A stretch of DNA of 64,000 nucleotides from Przewalskia tangutica (GCA_029844215.1 CM056727.1:24093450-24157449), one strand, 5' to 3'; shown: positions 1 to 11,854, numbered from the stretch's first letter. The notes: generated by a model not told the origin, from the letters alone. A program made the numbers and translations.

Positions 1-706
1 TCCATTTTACCTCATTTTTGGTTCTATATGATCATATTAGAGAGGTGTACAATTCCTCCGAATTTCATCAAATTCTAACAATTATAACTCAGTGAGAACA
101 GTTCGTAAAGTTCATGACGCAACTAGTTGTCTAAACAATCAAAAGTTCAATATTTCTTTTCAACACTCAATTCTTATTCTAACATGTATTGAACTAAAAA
201 TAAAGGATGTTACCAAGAATTTCTGAGTGAGAAAACTCACCTTGTAAGTGTGAAAGGATTGTGGTTCGGTTCTACAAGTGGTCCTTGCTCTTAGTGTTCC
301 CTAATTTTCTTGTTCTCCTTCCTTGATATTTTCTTGATTTTTTTCCTTCTTGTTCACTTGATTATTTTCTGATTTTCTAATCTTTGTGGTATGCACTTTG
401 TTTGTGTATAAGTATAATGTATAAGTGGAGATAATTGTATAACTTATGGGAGATGGAAGACCAAGGGTGGAGGGGAATTGAAAAGGGGGGAAGGGGGAAA
501 GCAAAGGGGTAAGGGACGTGCAAAATGCTGCATGGTTTTTTTTTTTTTTCCTTTTTTTTTTTTTTTTTTTATTATTTTCATTTTATCTATTTATTTATCC
601 AACTTTAATACTAAATCTATCCCATGCAACGTATTCTTTGTTTTCTTATATATTTTTTTATTAACCCAAACACAACTATATATTATTATTATTTTTTTTT
701 GGTTCA
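1..706 (-). repeat. 3' LTR of gypsy element (partial)
   Basis: This stretch matches 8345-9060 almost base for base, including the T-rich tract and the segment before it, and both copies end in CA on the plus strand (TG on the minus strand). The similarity stops at 706, where a polypurine tract begins on the minus strand. The rest of the LTR lies outside the window. Confidence 0.88.
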
Positions 707-870
707 CATTCTCTCTCCTCCTTAAGCAACATTCGTCCTCGAATGTGAATAAGGTCGTTACATAATCACATAGACACAATAATGTTTATTGTTATTGTAA
801 CACTAATTTGGGGCTTCACATTCTCCCTTCCTTAAGAAGCATTCATCCTCGAATGAGAGTAAGGTTGTAA
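707..870 (-). promoter_or_regulatory. Polypurine tract region, duplicated
   Basis: Read on the minus strand, a purine run (CTTAAGGAGGAGAGAGAATG) abuts the 3' LTR at 707-726. That is where the plus-strand primer of an LTR retrotransposon sits. A second, similar block lies about 110 bp further in (near 818-880), with the same flanking AAG.A.CATTC.TCCTCGAATG-type sequence on the plus strand, so the polypurine region appears tandemly duplicated. Confidence 0.6.
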
Positions 871-947
871 CACATGCATAAAGACACGAAAATGACACAC
901 ATATGAAATACTATGTAATGCATTTTTTTTTATTACCTTAGTCAAAT

Positions 948-1321
948 AGGAACGGATATTTGACTTTCATCGCCTCCTCCGCTTCCCAGGTGGCTTCCTC
1001 GGTGGAGTGGTTCCTCCATAGGACCTTCACTAAGCAATATCTTTATTCTAAAGGCGCTTAACCTTCCTATCAAGTATTTCCACCTAACTTCTTCATATTG
1101 AAGCTCTCATTAAGAATTATCTCACGGGAAGGATGACGTGACTTGGGTCGTGAGTATTTTCGTAACATTGACACGTGAAATCTGGATGCTGCTTCCACTC
1201 TTGTGGAAGTGCTAATTCGTAAGCCACATTCCCACTCTTCGCAAGATCTCATACGCCCAATAAACCTTGGGCTCAATTTCCCTTTCTTACCAAAACGCAT
1301 CACTCCGCCCATTGGGGACAC
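948..1321 (-). pseudogene. Integrase C-terminus and chromodomain-like tail
   Basis: The minus strand encodes a segment with VMRFGKKGKLSPRFIG, then FHVSMLRKY, then EIILNESF. This is the conserved GPY/F-type module and linker found just before the chromodomain in plant Ty3/gypsy integrases. Downstream, in another frame, the text EEAMKVKYPFLFD followed by a stop closes the polyprotein. At least one frameshift separates the two halves. Confidence 0.7.
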
Positions 1322-1693
1322 TTTTAAAAATACTTTCTCCTCTTGGAATTCAAGATCTCTTTTCCGATGATCCGCATAGGACTTATGACGACTATGAGTT
1401 GTTTTGATCCGCTCGAATCATCTGCACCTTATCATTTGTTTCTTGAATGACTTAGGTCCGAACGATTGCGTCTCACCCACCTCGAACCATCCAAGTGGAG
1501 ACTACATTTTCGTCCATATAATCTTCAAACGGGCCATTTGTATGCTAGAGTGAAAACTATTGTTGTGGCGAACTCAATTAGACATAGATGGTCCAACCAG
1601 CTTCCCGAAAATCTAACACACAAGATCGCAACATGTCCTCGAGTGTTTGAATTGTTCGCTCGACTTGCCCGTGTTTGCGGGTGGAAAGCGTGC

Positions 1694-2150
1694 TCAACTT
1701 AACTTTTGTCGAGACCTGCTGGAAACTTTGCCAAAAGTGTGAGGTGAACTGGGAACCCTATCTGAAATAATTTGTAAAGGGAATCCGTGTAACCGCACAA
1801 TCTCCTTCAAATAAATGCATGCGTCTTGTGGTGCGCGATATGTAGTCTTAATGGTAAGAAATGGGTGACTTTGTAAGCCGATCAACAATCACCCAAATAG
1901 AATCATACCCTTCTCGAGTTTTGGTAGACCCGATTCTAAATCCATATGAATCGCCTCCCACTTCCACATGGGGACTCCAATGTCTGAAGTAATCCGCCAG
2001 TTTTGATGTTCGACTTTCACCGGCGACATATAAGACACCTCGACAAACTCCGCAACGTCTTTCTTCATCCCATCCCACCGAATTTGCCTTGAGGTCTGAT
2101 ACATTTTTGTCGACCACGGATGAATGGAATATCTTGTGTTGTGACCTCAT
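1694..2150 (-). pseudogene. Integrase core fragment (gypsy)
   Basis: Overlapping frames on the minus strand contain the pre-core text VSYMSPVKVEHQ and the core start WKWEAIHMDLESGLP, followed in a second frame by DSIWVIVDRLTKS, which carries the second conserved part of the rve core. The fragments are joined by frameshifts. The family removes two nucleotides from cDNA ends and joins them to target DNA; this copy is inactive. Confidence 0.75.
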
Positions 2151-2377
2151 CTAAGATCTTCCTCTTAGATCCTTTACCTTAGGAACACATAACCTACCCT
2201 TATACCGAAGGGTTCCGCCATTATCTCCCAATGTATCGTGAAGGTCTTCCCTGTTGGATCTTTTCTCGAAATCCAACAAACTCCGTATCCTCAAACTGAC
2301 TTTCTTTTATTTCTGAAGCTAAGGCAGACTGCGAGGTATCACGTACCACCACCCTACCTTCACCGATCTCAGTTAAG

Positions 2378-2900
2378 CTAACCCCGGGTTTCCCGATCTT
2401 TGTACCTCACGAACAATACCCTCTTTTGTATTGCCAAATGGGCCTGCTGCCCATTGATCTCTCTTGAGTGCATCGGCCACGCGTTGGCTTTCCTGTGATG
2501 GTAAAGAATACTAAGGTCATAATCCTTAAGCAACTCTAACCATCTTCTTTGCCGAGATTCGAGATCCTTCGTGTGGTTATGTCTGCAAACTCTTATGATC
2601 TGTAAATATGTCCACATGCACCATACAAATAATGTCTCCATATTCGTAAGGCAAACACCACCGCATGACTAATTCCAAGTCATGAGTTGGATAATTCTTC
2701 TCATGTATCTTCAATCGCCTAGATGCATACGCAATAACCTTTCCAAAGCTGCATCAAGACACATCTAACCCAACCACGGAGGCATCACAATAGGCGTGAA
2801 CCCTTCATCCCGATGGTAAGGTTAGGATGGTGCGATGGTCAACAATTCCTTGATTTACGAAAACTTGTTTCACGCTTCGACCACTGGTACTTAACCGCTT
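2378..2900 (-). pseudogene. RNase H fragment (gypsy)
   Basis: The minus strand encodes text such as SRQRRWLELLKDYDLSILYHH, which matches the connection and RNase H region of Ty3/gypsy Pol (RWLELLKDYD is strongly conserved in plant elements). It lies between RT and integrase, as expected. Upstream the frame is broken several times. Confidence 0.75.
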
Positions 2901-3023
2901 TTGAGTCAATCGGGTCAAAGAGCGTGAACTAGAAAAACCTTTTACGAATCTTCTATAATACCCGGCCAAACCGAAACTTCTAACCTCTGCCGAAGTGGTC
3001 GGTTTTGGCGATTCTTTCTTCTT

Positions 3024-3590
3024 CTATCTTCTGGGGTCTACCATAATTCCATCCCTTGACACAACATGGCCCAAAAAGGCTACCTTTTCCAACCAAAATT
3101 CACACTTTGAAAATTTAGCATATAGTTTCTCCTGTTTCAAGACTTGAAGCACTACACTCAGATGTTCTTCATGTTCTTCAACACTCTTACTGTAAATTAG
3201 GATATCATCTATGAACACAATCACGAACAAATCTAGGAATGGTTTGAAGATTCTGTTCATTAAATCCATAAAATTTCTTTGGGGCATTGGTTAACCAAAA
3301 GACATGACAAGAACTCATAATGGCGTGTCGGGTTCTAAAGGCTGTTTTGGATATATCATCTGGATTTATTTTCAGCTGGTGATATCCCGAACGAAGATCA
3401 ATCTTGGAAAAATAGCTAGCTCCCTGAAGTTGGTCAAAAAGATCATCGATTCTTGGTAATGGGTACCGGTTCTTGATCGTGACCTTATTGAGCTGCCGAT
3501 AATCGATGCACATTCGGAGCGATCCGTCTTTCTTTTTCACAAACAGATGAGTGCACTGAGGAAACACTAGGCCTTATAAAGCCTTTATCG
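3024..3590 (-). pseudogene. Reverse transcriptase fragment (gypsy)
   Basis: Two overlapping frames on the minus strand form an RT domain. The first has VKKKDGSLRMCIDYRQLNKV, YPLPRIDDLFDQL and FSKIDLRSGYHQL, covering motifs 1-3. The second has the catalytic FIDDILIYS block followed by KCEFW and FLGHVVS. A frameshift falls between them, near 3250-3300. The DD pair of the active site is intact, but the continuous enzyme cannot be made. Confidence 0.85.
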
Positions 3591-4653
3591 TAAGATCCTT
3601 CAATTGTTCTTTTAACTCCTCAATTCGGTGGGGCCATTCGATATGGAGGAATAGAAATAGGTCTTGTACCGGAATTAACTCTATGGCAAACTCACTTCTC
3701 TATCAGGAGGAAGGCATGGAAGATCTTGGGAAAAACCTCAGGAAAATTTGAACAATAGGAACATCGTTTCTGTGGGGATTCTTTTTGGGTATCCACTATA
3801 TTAGCGGATATGCATACTCCACTCTGTGACTTCTCAATAACTTTTGAGCCCAGGTAGGAAATAAACCGACTGAGGATATTCCAACCCTACCGCTTATAAC
3901 AACTTACGGTTCTCGGAAAAAGTTAATCTCACTATCTTTAAATCGACAATCTAACATGGCATAACATGCCGACAACCAATCCATACCCAAAATGACGTCA
4001 AGTCTACCATATCAAGTAGTACTAGGTTCACTTGTTCCCTGTCATTCACTTCTAATGGAAAATTATTTACCACCGAGAGGCCCAAATTGAGGCCCTGCGG
4101 TGTCATAACCTCAACAGTTCACTTAAATAGAAGGTTCTACATGTAAATTCTTAGCAAAGCTCATTGACACATATGAAAATGTAGGCGGGATCGTATAATA
4201 CAAATGCAGAATACTCGAGACTAGCAAAATACCCGCGACCACGCGTTAGATGCTTCGCCTCATTCCTTTGGGGCAAAGCGTAGAGCCGATTAAATTGTTG
4301 GGTTGTTGACCTCACGACTCTGGCGGGGTTGGTTTCCGATTTCCACAGTGGCGGTGTGGTTGCTTCGACCTCACCGAATATATTGAGTTTGGGTCCTCTT
4401 CGCAATCCACGACATAGTGGCACGACTCTCCACGATTATAACATGTCTTCGTTAAAGCCGACATTCTCCAGGTGTGTTTTCTTTGACAAATCTTACAAAT
4501 CGGTTTGTCGCCTCCCGTGTTAGGGTTGGTGGCCTTGTCCTTGCTACCTTGGTAATTAGACCAACTGTGCCCTTAGGCTTGAAATAAGAGACCGACCACG
4601 ATTGGTTCGGTCACGAAGATCCCTTACTAAACTCCTGCTTCGATTTTGACTCG

Positions 4654-5512
4654 TTAAACGATCACGGCGTCCAAATCTCTTCGCGAATATTCTCTTTTTG
4701 CTTTAGCGAAACCTTCTACCCTCAAAGCCATATCGACAATCTGAAGATAACTTCGATCGTTGGCTAACGCCACCACCTTCTCTGCTATGCTCGGGTTTAA
4801 ACCCTCTACAAATCGCTTGACTCTATCCATTTTCGTAGGGACGACATGTGTGTTGTATGCCGATAACCTCACGAACTGTGTATCATATTCTTGTACTGCG
4901 GTCACCTGCTTCAATTGTTCAAACTCCCGTCGGCGCATCCTTGCGCGTATTAGGCATAAACTTCTCAATGAATGCGCTCAACCCTCCCAAGTCATTGGTG
5001 GTGACATCGGGGACGATTTTCCTAAAATTCCTCCACCACACCTGCATCATCCACTAGTCGATGCGCTACCAAGTTGGCGCCCTGCGTCTCCACGCGTCCC
5101 AATGTGAACATTAAGTCTTCAACTTCATCGAGGAATACCATCGGCCTACTGGGTCCTTCCCGAGTCTGATGGTTCTCTTCTCATAAAATTTGCCCATAGC
5201 CTATCAGTCTTGCGCTGGGATTCTACACTCCGATGTAGTGCGATCATGCAATCGGTCCTCGGTGCAGTTACAGTTCGGAGCTATGACGGAGACACTAGGT
5301 GCGGGCGGAACCATGTGTGGAACTGCAGCTGTCATTAACTCTATGAGTCTATCTAGTTTTTGTCCCACCGTTTCTTGGGCCATTTGACTCTCGTTCTCTC
5401 CAACATTTTCTCCGACATTTTCTCCGCTCCCTTCAGACACCACTACGTCAACTGGAGGTACATGAGCTTCGTGATGAACCTCTCTTGAGCCCGGGATTTG
5501 TGAATTCACCAT
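4654..5512 (-). pseudogene. Gag fragments (gypsy)
   Basis: A minus-strand frame starting MVNSQIPGS at 5512 carries a small internal repeat, GENVGENVGEN, and runs about 100 residues before breaking. A second frame (4968-4654) has VQEYDTQFVRLSAY and RFVEGLNPSIAEKV, the typical Retrotrans_gag capsid text of plant Ty3/gypsy elements. The two are separated by stops and frameshifts. Confidence 0.7.
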
Positions 5513-6490
5513 TTTATGTGAAGACAAACACACTCATATTTTAGAAGACGGAATGTCTATTCTAGCTCCTAAATTTTCTTATAGTTCATAAGCATGCAAC
5601 ACCACAATATGCCAACAAGAAAAATAATTTAATAAAACATATCCTTTCTTTCTTGTATTCATAGCACTTCATTCATCATATTTTAAAATAACAATGTCAT
5701 GACTACAATACATCACATCAGGTCAACTCTGCCATTGTGCAACCCGCTATAGCCCTTGTACTGGAACAAACACCTACTATCACGCGTTCTAAAGGGCTTA
5801 ACCGCATGATTCGTCTATTCTGCAGGTTGGCATTCAACTCCCTGTGAACCTTCCTTTTTGCTTCTCTTTCCATATAGTTCATTTTATACCTTACTCCTCT
5901 TACATGATTGAAATTGGTGCAATGAATTTTACGTAATATCTTCTCTTAGCATCCTTGCCTTTACGAATGCGGAATGAAACTTTTCGGGGACGGAATTGAC
6001 AATTATCGTAGTATGACTCAATTGGAAAGTTGAAGAAGGTCGGTCGTATGAACGCCTTTTCCTTCTAGTCCTAAGCAAATATGTACATAGTACGATTGTG
6101 TCATCAATGTACTCATCAAAATCACCTTCTGAGTCCATCTTGCGACGCATGAACTCCCTCTGAGCTCTCATTTCCTTTGCCTGTTCCATGAGTACTTCCC
6201 TTTTTGTTGGAACCCGCCTTATAATCGCCATCTACACAAATCATATTAGTCAGTATAACGTTGTACAAGCCCATTTTCTACGCCGTGGGAAGGAGTTCGT
6301 CCGAGAACTCAAGTCATTGAAAAGACTCAAGGTAGGCACGAGAAGAGTGCGAAAGAAGGAAACTTTAGGATGTTATTCCGTTCACTTATTACTAAGGTGG
6401 CGCGCACCGCCGCAATAAGTAACCGCTCAAACACCCAACTCGAAGGAAACTTCCTAGAATCTCTTAACTGGTTTAGCTTTGATACCAACT
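5513..6490 (-). other. Gypsy leader between PBS and gag, with a 100-residue ORF
   Basis: About 980 bp separate the primer-binding site from the gag start. The leader contains one minus-strand ORF, 6231-5929, beginning MAIIRRVPTKREVLMEQ and rich in charged residues (EMRAQREFMRRKMDSEGDFDE). I do not recognise it. It may be a displaced gag N-terminus, an extra leader ORF or chance. Nothing else was recognised here. Confidence 0.4.
6471..6488 (-). promoter_or_regulatory. Primer-binding site, initiator-Met tRNA type (gypsy)
   Basis: Immediately inside the 5' LTR, the minus strand reads TGGTATCAAAGCTAAAC. This resembles the complement of the 3' end of plant initiator-methionine tRNA (TGGTATCAGAGC). 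Position and sequence both fit priming of minus-strand DNA synthesis. Confidence 0.75.
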
Positions 6491-7200
6491 TGTCACTACT
6501 AAATTTTTCCTAAGTCTTTACTTAGGGCGTGATGGCACCTGGACAATTATTTTCCACCAGGAGCACCATTTATTTCTCTTTATTTAGAAATTTAAACTTA
6601 TATTCAAATACGGAGCTATTAATAAAAATAACAATAAAGAAATTTGTTTATGACTTTATTGAAAATATAACGCGAGCCCATGCTCGTGCAAATATTGTTT
6701 CTACATAGACATCTTGACAAATATTATTCTAAGTTGGAAGGAGACCATTCCACACCGCATTTCGAGACATTGAACCGACATTACGAACTCGGCAGTACCA
6801 AGCCCAAACAATGGACTTGGTATGACAAGAGGTCGGGACGATCGCTAGCCTTGGCGTGGAGCCTTTCTCTATCACGCTTTCTGAAACATGTTAAATAAAA
6901 AGTCACCTACCGAGGTGAGTGAGAACCTTACCTGCAATTCAAAGTAACACCACAATATTCCAAGTGCAATCACATTATAACGTAATAAGCATATTGCAAA
7001 ACATATCAGGTTACAACACTTTTAAATATGCAACAACTCCTCATAGGAAATTCTCGGTTTAACTAACACTTCATTTTATCTCGTATTATACGTTAAGACA
7101 TTCCCCTGCATTTCCATATGTTTATTACATTTATATATTTGTGAACGCGTATTCACTTTTCATATTTATATATAGGTGAACATGTATTATCTTTCATATT

Positions 7201-7525
7201 TGTTGCGGCGTGCAACCCGATCCATTATATTTACGTATTTGTGAACACGTATTCACTTTACGTTTTGTTGCGGCGTGCAACCCGATCCATTATATTTACG
7301 TATTTGTGAACGCGTATTCACTTTACGTTTTGTTGCGGCGTGCAACCCGGTCCATTATATTTACGTATTTGTGAACGCGTATTCACTTTACGTTTTGTTG
7401 CGGCGTGCAACCCGATCCATTATATTTACGTATTTGTGAACACGTATTCACCTTACGTTTTGTTGCGGCGTGCAACCCGATCCATTATGTTTATATTTAT
7501 ATATTTATGTGAACACGTATTCACT
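7201..7525. repeat. 65-bp tandem repeat, 5 units (in LTR)
   Basis: The block TGTTGCGGCGTGCAACCC begins at 7201, 7266, 7331, 7396 and 7461, an exact 65-bp period. Units differ by a few substitutions (for example GAACACG versus GAACGCG). The last unit diverges at its end. The solo LTR at 35585-38332 carries six units of the same repeat. Confidence 0.95.
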
Positions 7526-7613
7526 TTTCATATTTTTCAGAAGATCGAATAAATAATATTCTCTTTCCCAACATTCTGTCATTCATACTTGTAACGATTA
7601 TAACTTTTTAACC

Positions 7614-8340
7614 ATAACTCCAACTAAGGTGTTTCTCAAGCGGAAACTAAGGTAAGACGGAGATCTTTCACTGTACCAAATTTCATTTAAAACTACTTTG
7701 GGTAACTAACACAAATTTATCCTCAAAACAGCCACATGAAATTTATTTCGGCAGAATATTTATTAAACAACACCCAATCTTAGAATAGTCATAACTCCTA
7801 ATCTGTAAACCCGTTCAAGCCCCATAAGATCTCAAAACGACGAGAACAGAGAGCTACACGTCTCCATGTGAACCATCCTTTCATATTCTGTACCATTTGG
7901 TACAGTTTTACACTTTATTCGCTGCCCTTCCTGGATCTCGATAGATCCGAGGCAGAAACTTTAAACAGCGATAACTCTCAATCCGTAAGTCGGATAGACC
8001 CCCGTAAGGTCTCAAAATGTCCACAACAAAGAGATCTAGAACTTTCATTTAGCAACAATTTTCATATTCCCGACAGATTAGTACAGTTTTACGTTTCAAC
8101 GTCCTGCCCTTCTGGATTCCGACGAATCCGAGGCAGCAACTTCAAACTACAATAACTCTCAACTCGTAAGTCCGTTTTAATAAATCTTTATATATATCTG
8201 TCCGTAACAGAGATTTACAACCATGTAAATTTTCATATAATTCTAATAAGTAAAACCCAATAAAAATAGTCCGTAATTATGCCTTTCCGAATTTCGACCA
8301 AATCTAAGGCAGGAACTTTGAACTATGATAACTTTCAAAC
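7614..8340. repeat. ~180-bp diverged tandem repeat in gypsy LTR
   Basis: The anchor ATAACTC or a near match recurs at about 7614, 7791, 7971, 8152 and 8328, giving periods of 176-181 bp. Units share a segment around CTGCC...GGATC...GAGGCAG that can fold into a hairpin, and a CTGTACC..TTGGTACAG-like block. The units are much more diverged than the 65-bp array. Confidence 0.75.
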
Positions 8341-9060
8341 CGTCGTCCATTTTACCTAATTTTTTGTTCTATTTGATGATATTAGAGAGGTGTACAATTC
8401 CTCCGAATTTCATCAAATTCTAACAATTATAACTCAGTGAGAACAGTTCGTAAAGTTCATGACGCAACTAGTTGTCTAAACAATCAAAAGTTCAATATTT
8501 CTTTTCAACACTCAATTCTTATTCTAACATGTATTGAACTAAAAATAAAGGATGTTACCAAGAATTTCTGAGTGAGAAAACTCACCTTGTAAGTGTGAAA
8601 GGATTGTGGTTCGGTTCTTCTGAAGTGGTCCTTTGCTCCTTAGTGTTCACTAATTTTCTCCTTATCCTCCTCGATATTTTCTTGATTTTTTTCCTTCTTG
8701 TTCACTTGATTATTTTCTGATTTTCTAATCTTTGTGGTATGCACTTTGTTTGTGTATAAGTATAATGTATAAGTGGAGATAATTGTATAACTTATGGGAG
8801 ATGGAAGACCAAGGGTGGAGGGGAATTGAAAAGGGGGGAAGGGGGAAAGCAAAGGGGTAAGGGACGTGCAAAATGCTGCATGGTTTTTTTTTTTTTTTCC
8901 TTTTTTTTTTTTTTGTTTTCTTATTTTCATTTTATCTATTTATTTATCCAACTTTAATACTAACTCTATCCCATGCAACTTATTCTTTGTTTTCTTATAT
9001 ATTTTTTTATTAACCCAACCACAACTATATATTATTTTTTTTATTTTTTTTCGGATTTCA

Positions 9061-10816
9061 CATAACTTCTTATTAACATTATTAATATATCCTCTCATTT
9101 TAGTATCCTAAGGCACTAACATGTCTTTTAATAGAAAATCCGGGAATTCAACCCAAGTACCATGTACTTCTAACTTTTTGAGAAATAATTCTTTTTATAC
9201 AAAAACTCCAAGATACTAATCACCATAGTATCAAATTACGATTTCTTTCAAGACAAGTCACATTTCCCTTTTAGAAATATAATAGGTTTCTAAATCAATT
9301 GACTTCATTTCCTTTAAAACCTTAGGCAACCAATGCCTAAAAATCAATTCACCTTTCTTAGTTTCAAATCATTTACCCGTACTTGTTTTAATTAGAGTAA
9401 ACCTTTCTTTGTGAACCTTTCAAGAAAACTAATATAACCAACTTCTCATAAAGTCATTATATTAGCGTTATCCCTTTGTCAAATACATTTTCCCTAAATC
9501 CAAGGGACTTATACTTTTGAAATGAAACAAGTAGCATATACTTTTAAAACAAGTGAAAGATATCAAATCTTGTACGTCTACCGTACTACATAGGTACAAC
9601 TACTCATGCTCAAGAGATAGGAAAGTTCAACATACCTATTTGGTCAATCCACTTGCTAAGCTCAACTACCGCAAGTAATATTTCAACCTATAATAATCAT
9701 GATACGTTTATTAACCTCTAACTTCAATGTAGGATAATCCAAGTTCAAAGTCACTAAATTCTATGAAAAATTGGGCAGCATTTCCTTTGTTTCTACATAC
9801 TTGCCACCTTTCTCAAGGCCAAATTTATCATCCAAACGCCACATTTAAGGATCAACAATCCAACATTTCAAAGGGGATTACACACCTAAACTTGGGTGTG
9901 TAAAATTCTGCCCCATAAGGTACAACAATTCACTTAACAATTCTAAGGTAGTTTTTAGGCTACAACATACTCATAATCTCTTCTTAACCAATCCTTCATA
10001 TCCAAACCACATTTCTTACATGCAAGGACTCTAAGTGCATTATTCACTACCACAAGTTCTTTCTTTTTAACATGCAACACTAAAAACTAATTACAAAGGA
10101 AGAATCATTACCTTAGAGCTTTAGCCAAATTTATCCCAAATGTTTTGCTAGCTTTCTTGACAAGAATACCACCACAACAACACCAACAAGCTAGCCACAA
10201 ACTTCCTTCTTGTTCTTAACTTTTCAGATTTTCCTTAGGCTTTGAATTTCCTTTGGAAATGTAGAGAGAAGGAGGAGCTAATTTAGAGAGAGGGAGAGGT
10301 TTGAAAGATGACCAAGTCTTCAAGACTTGGTCAATATAAGGCATGCAAGACAAATCAGATGGGGGACACTTGTCACCCTCCCAGCCTTTTAAAAGAGAAA
10401 TCGGGCTTTCCTAAGTTTTTCGCCCAAAAATCCGCCTCGGCGCGGCCTGAAACCTCCGAGCCTCTCCGAACTTCCAGCGCCGCGGTCGCAACCAGCGACC
10501 GCAAGATTTTCCGCGACCACCATCTCGCTTTGTCCAAACACATTTCTTTCCGATCATGCGCCGAACTTGTAACTCCCATAACTTTCTACTCCGACGTCCT
10601 ATCGACGAACGGTTGGTTGCGTTGGAATCTAGACTCAACGAAATACGCCCTAGGCCTTTGAAACACTTAGAAACTCTCAATGTACTGGGTCATAACCCGC
10701 CTCAAAGTTGACTAAAACCCGTCCGGAACAATCCGTCAACCTATCCTTTGAAAATTTTAAGTCCTACATGCTTTCGTACGCTCTCATACGTAGGGTTAGA
10801 ACTACGGGGTATAACA
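9061..10816 (-). repeat. LTR-like fragment, probably Ty3/gypsy (minus strand)
   Basis: No gene was recognised. The minus strand begins at 10816 with TGTTATACCCCGTAGTTCTA, a start I associate with LTRs of Del/Tekay-like elements in nightshades (recalled, not checked). The segment continues with GC-rich text, including GCGCCGCGGTCGC at 10477-10489, and then AT-rich sequence. Its left part is cut by the 5' LTR of the gypsy element ending at 9060. A second LTR was not seen. Confidence 0.45.
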
Positions 10817-11853
10817 CCTTAACCCTTTTCCATAACTTTTCCTAAACCCTTTACCTAAAAGGATTCCATAACCTTTCCTACCTACATAATCCCTAACACT
10901 TTACCTAAAGGATTCTTGGGCTATAAATAGTCTCTACATCATTAAAAGAATTCATCCACCACCCATCCCATTCTCCATCCACCATCCTACATTCCATCCC
11001 ACACTTGACAATTCCATCTTGTAAATATTCCACAACACAATCCTTGGATGCTAGAAGGTTTGGAGACTTGTTCTTGAGTATTTTTCTTTTCTTTCTTTTG
11101 CTTTGTTTATTTCAGTTCATGTATGGAGATTGTATTAGTTCTTAGCGTGACTATGGCTAGGAGCTAATTACTTTATTAGGGATTTCCTTGTGATTCTCTT
11201 GAAACTCTTATTCATGAATTAATACATTAGTTGATTTCTTCTTCGTTTGCTTAAGATTTATTCAATAATTGCTTTGATTTCTTGATAATTAATTGATCAC
11301 TAATTATCATAACATATATGATTTCTAATCGAAAGTCGAAAGGGGAGATTGTGAATATGCTATAGTTGAATAAACATAGGTTAAATCGTGGACGAAAGTA
11401 CCCCGATACTTGTGTAGCTTAATAGGTTATTGCTCTTAATCCTCCTTTGTAGTCAATCTTGTCATCGAAAGATAGAAAGATTCTCCATTGGGGTTGAGTG
11501 TTTATATTACCTTAACAGGAGTATAAAACGGTCTAGTTAACCTGCTATCATAACGTAGAAAAAAAAATCAGTCTAATTGTATTAAGGATTGAATAGAGTG
11601 GATAGTTGATGATCTTGGAAGCCCTAATTCTCCATCATAACTGATTTAAATCAAAGTATTTTCATAATTAGTATATTTCCTGCATTCTTAGTTTAGAATT
11701 CCAACTCTATTAACATTAACCAAATAGAAACTAAAGCATAGATAATCGGTACTTGAAAACCAGTCCCTGAGGACGATATTCGGTCTTACCTAGACTATAT
11801 TACTTGTAACGATACGTGCACTTGCGCTTAGTGTGTGCATAAATCGCGCATCA
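10817..11853 (+). repeat. LTR-like fragment with TATA box (plus strand)
   Basis: A TATA-like GCTATAAATAG at 10920-10930 is followed by about 900 bp without coding sequence. It closes with CCAGTCCCTGAGGACGATAT, then CACTTGCGC and a terminal GCGCATCA at 11853. This style of 3' end is common in plant LTRs and non-autonomous LTR derivatives. It directly abuts a truncated copia pol, suggesting insertion into it. Start and family are not defined. Confidence 0.4.
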
Positions 11854-11854
11854 A

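Larger units (their letters stand above)
948..5512 (-). pseudogene. Broken gag-pol of Ty3/gypsy chromovirus
   Basis: On the minus strand the fragments read, in order: gag (5512 to about 4400), a zinc-knuckle remnant, a poorly preserved protease region, RT (3590-3024), RNase H (about 2900-2378), integrase (2150-1694) and a C-terminal tail ending with the stop at 948-950. The pieces lie in different frames. Domain order and the motif FIDDILIYS identify Ty3/gypsy. The last residues, near the stop, read MKVKYPFLFD, like the end of plant chromovirus polyproteins. In the zinc knuckle near 4395-4440 the second cysteine is replaced (CYNRGESCH). The element cannot code for a complete protein. Confidence 0.85.
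1..9060 (-). mobile_element. Ty3/gypsy chromovirus, nearly complete, degenerate
   Basis: A long-terminal-repeat retrotransposon lies on the minus strand. Its 5' LTR (6491-9060) and the visible part of its 3' LTR (1-706) align base for base over about 700 bp. Between them are a tRNA-iMet-type primer-binding site, gag, reverse transcriptase, RNase H, integrase and a chromodomain-like C-terminus, in the order typical of Ty3/gypsy chromoviruses (RT before integrase). The reading frames are broken by many frameshifts and stops, so it is not autonomous. The 3' LTR runs off the window start, so the target-site duplication cannot be read. A Del/Tekay-like lineage is an inference from the C-terminal residues. 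Confidence 0.88.
6491..9060 (-). repeat. 5' LTR of gypsy element, 2570 bp
   Basis: Its boundaries are set by comparison with the 3' LTR (1-706) and with the inverted solo LTR at 35585-38332. On the minus strand it starts with TGAAATCCG at 9060 and ends AGTGACA at 6491. It contains five 65-bp tandem units (7201-7525) and several ~180-bp diverged units (about 7614-8340). It is unusually long, and no coding capacity was recognised. Confidence 0.88.

Noticed and set aside
478..765. Plus-strand ORF with a long hydrophobic Phe-rich stretch; similar one at 8866-9111
   Set aside because: Both lie in the LTR over a poly-T tract. The Phe run is a translation of the T run, and the two copies are LTR duplicates.
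1848..2150. Separate small genes from overlapping minus-strand ORFs
   Set aside because: They are frame fragments of one gypsy integrase and are annotated as such.
7201..7525. Regular 65-bp repeats resembling a CRISPR array
   Set aside because: Units are contiguous with no unique spacers, and they lie in a plant LTR.
10308..10661. 117-residue plus-strand ORF and overlapping minus-strand ORFs
   Set aside because: No recognisable protein text. They overlap each other on both strands in a GC-richer part of an LTR-like fragment.
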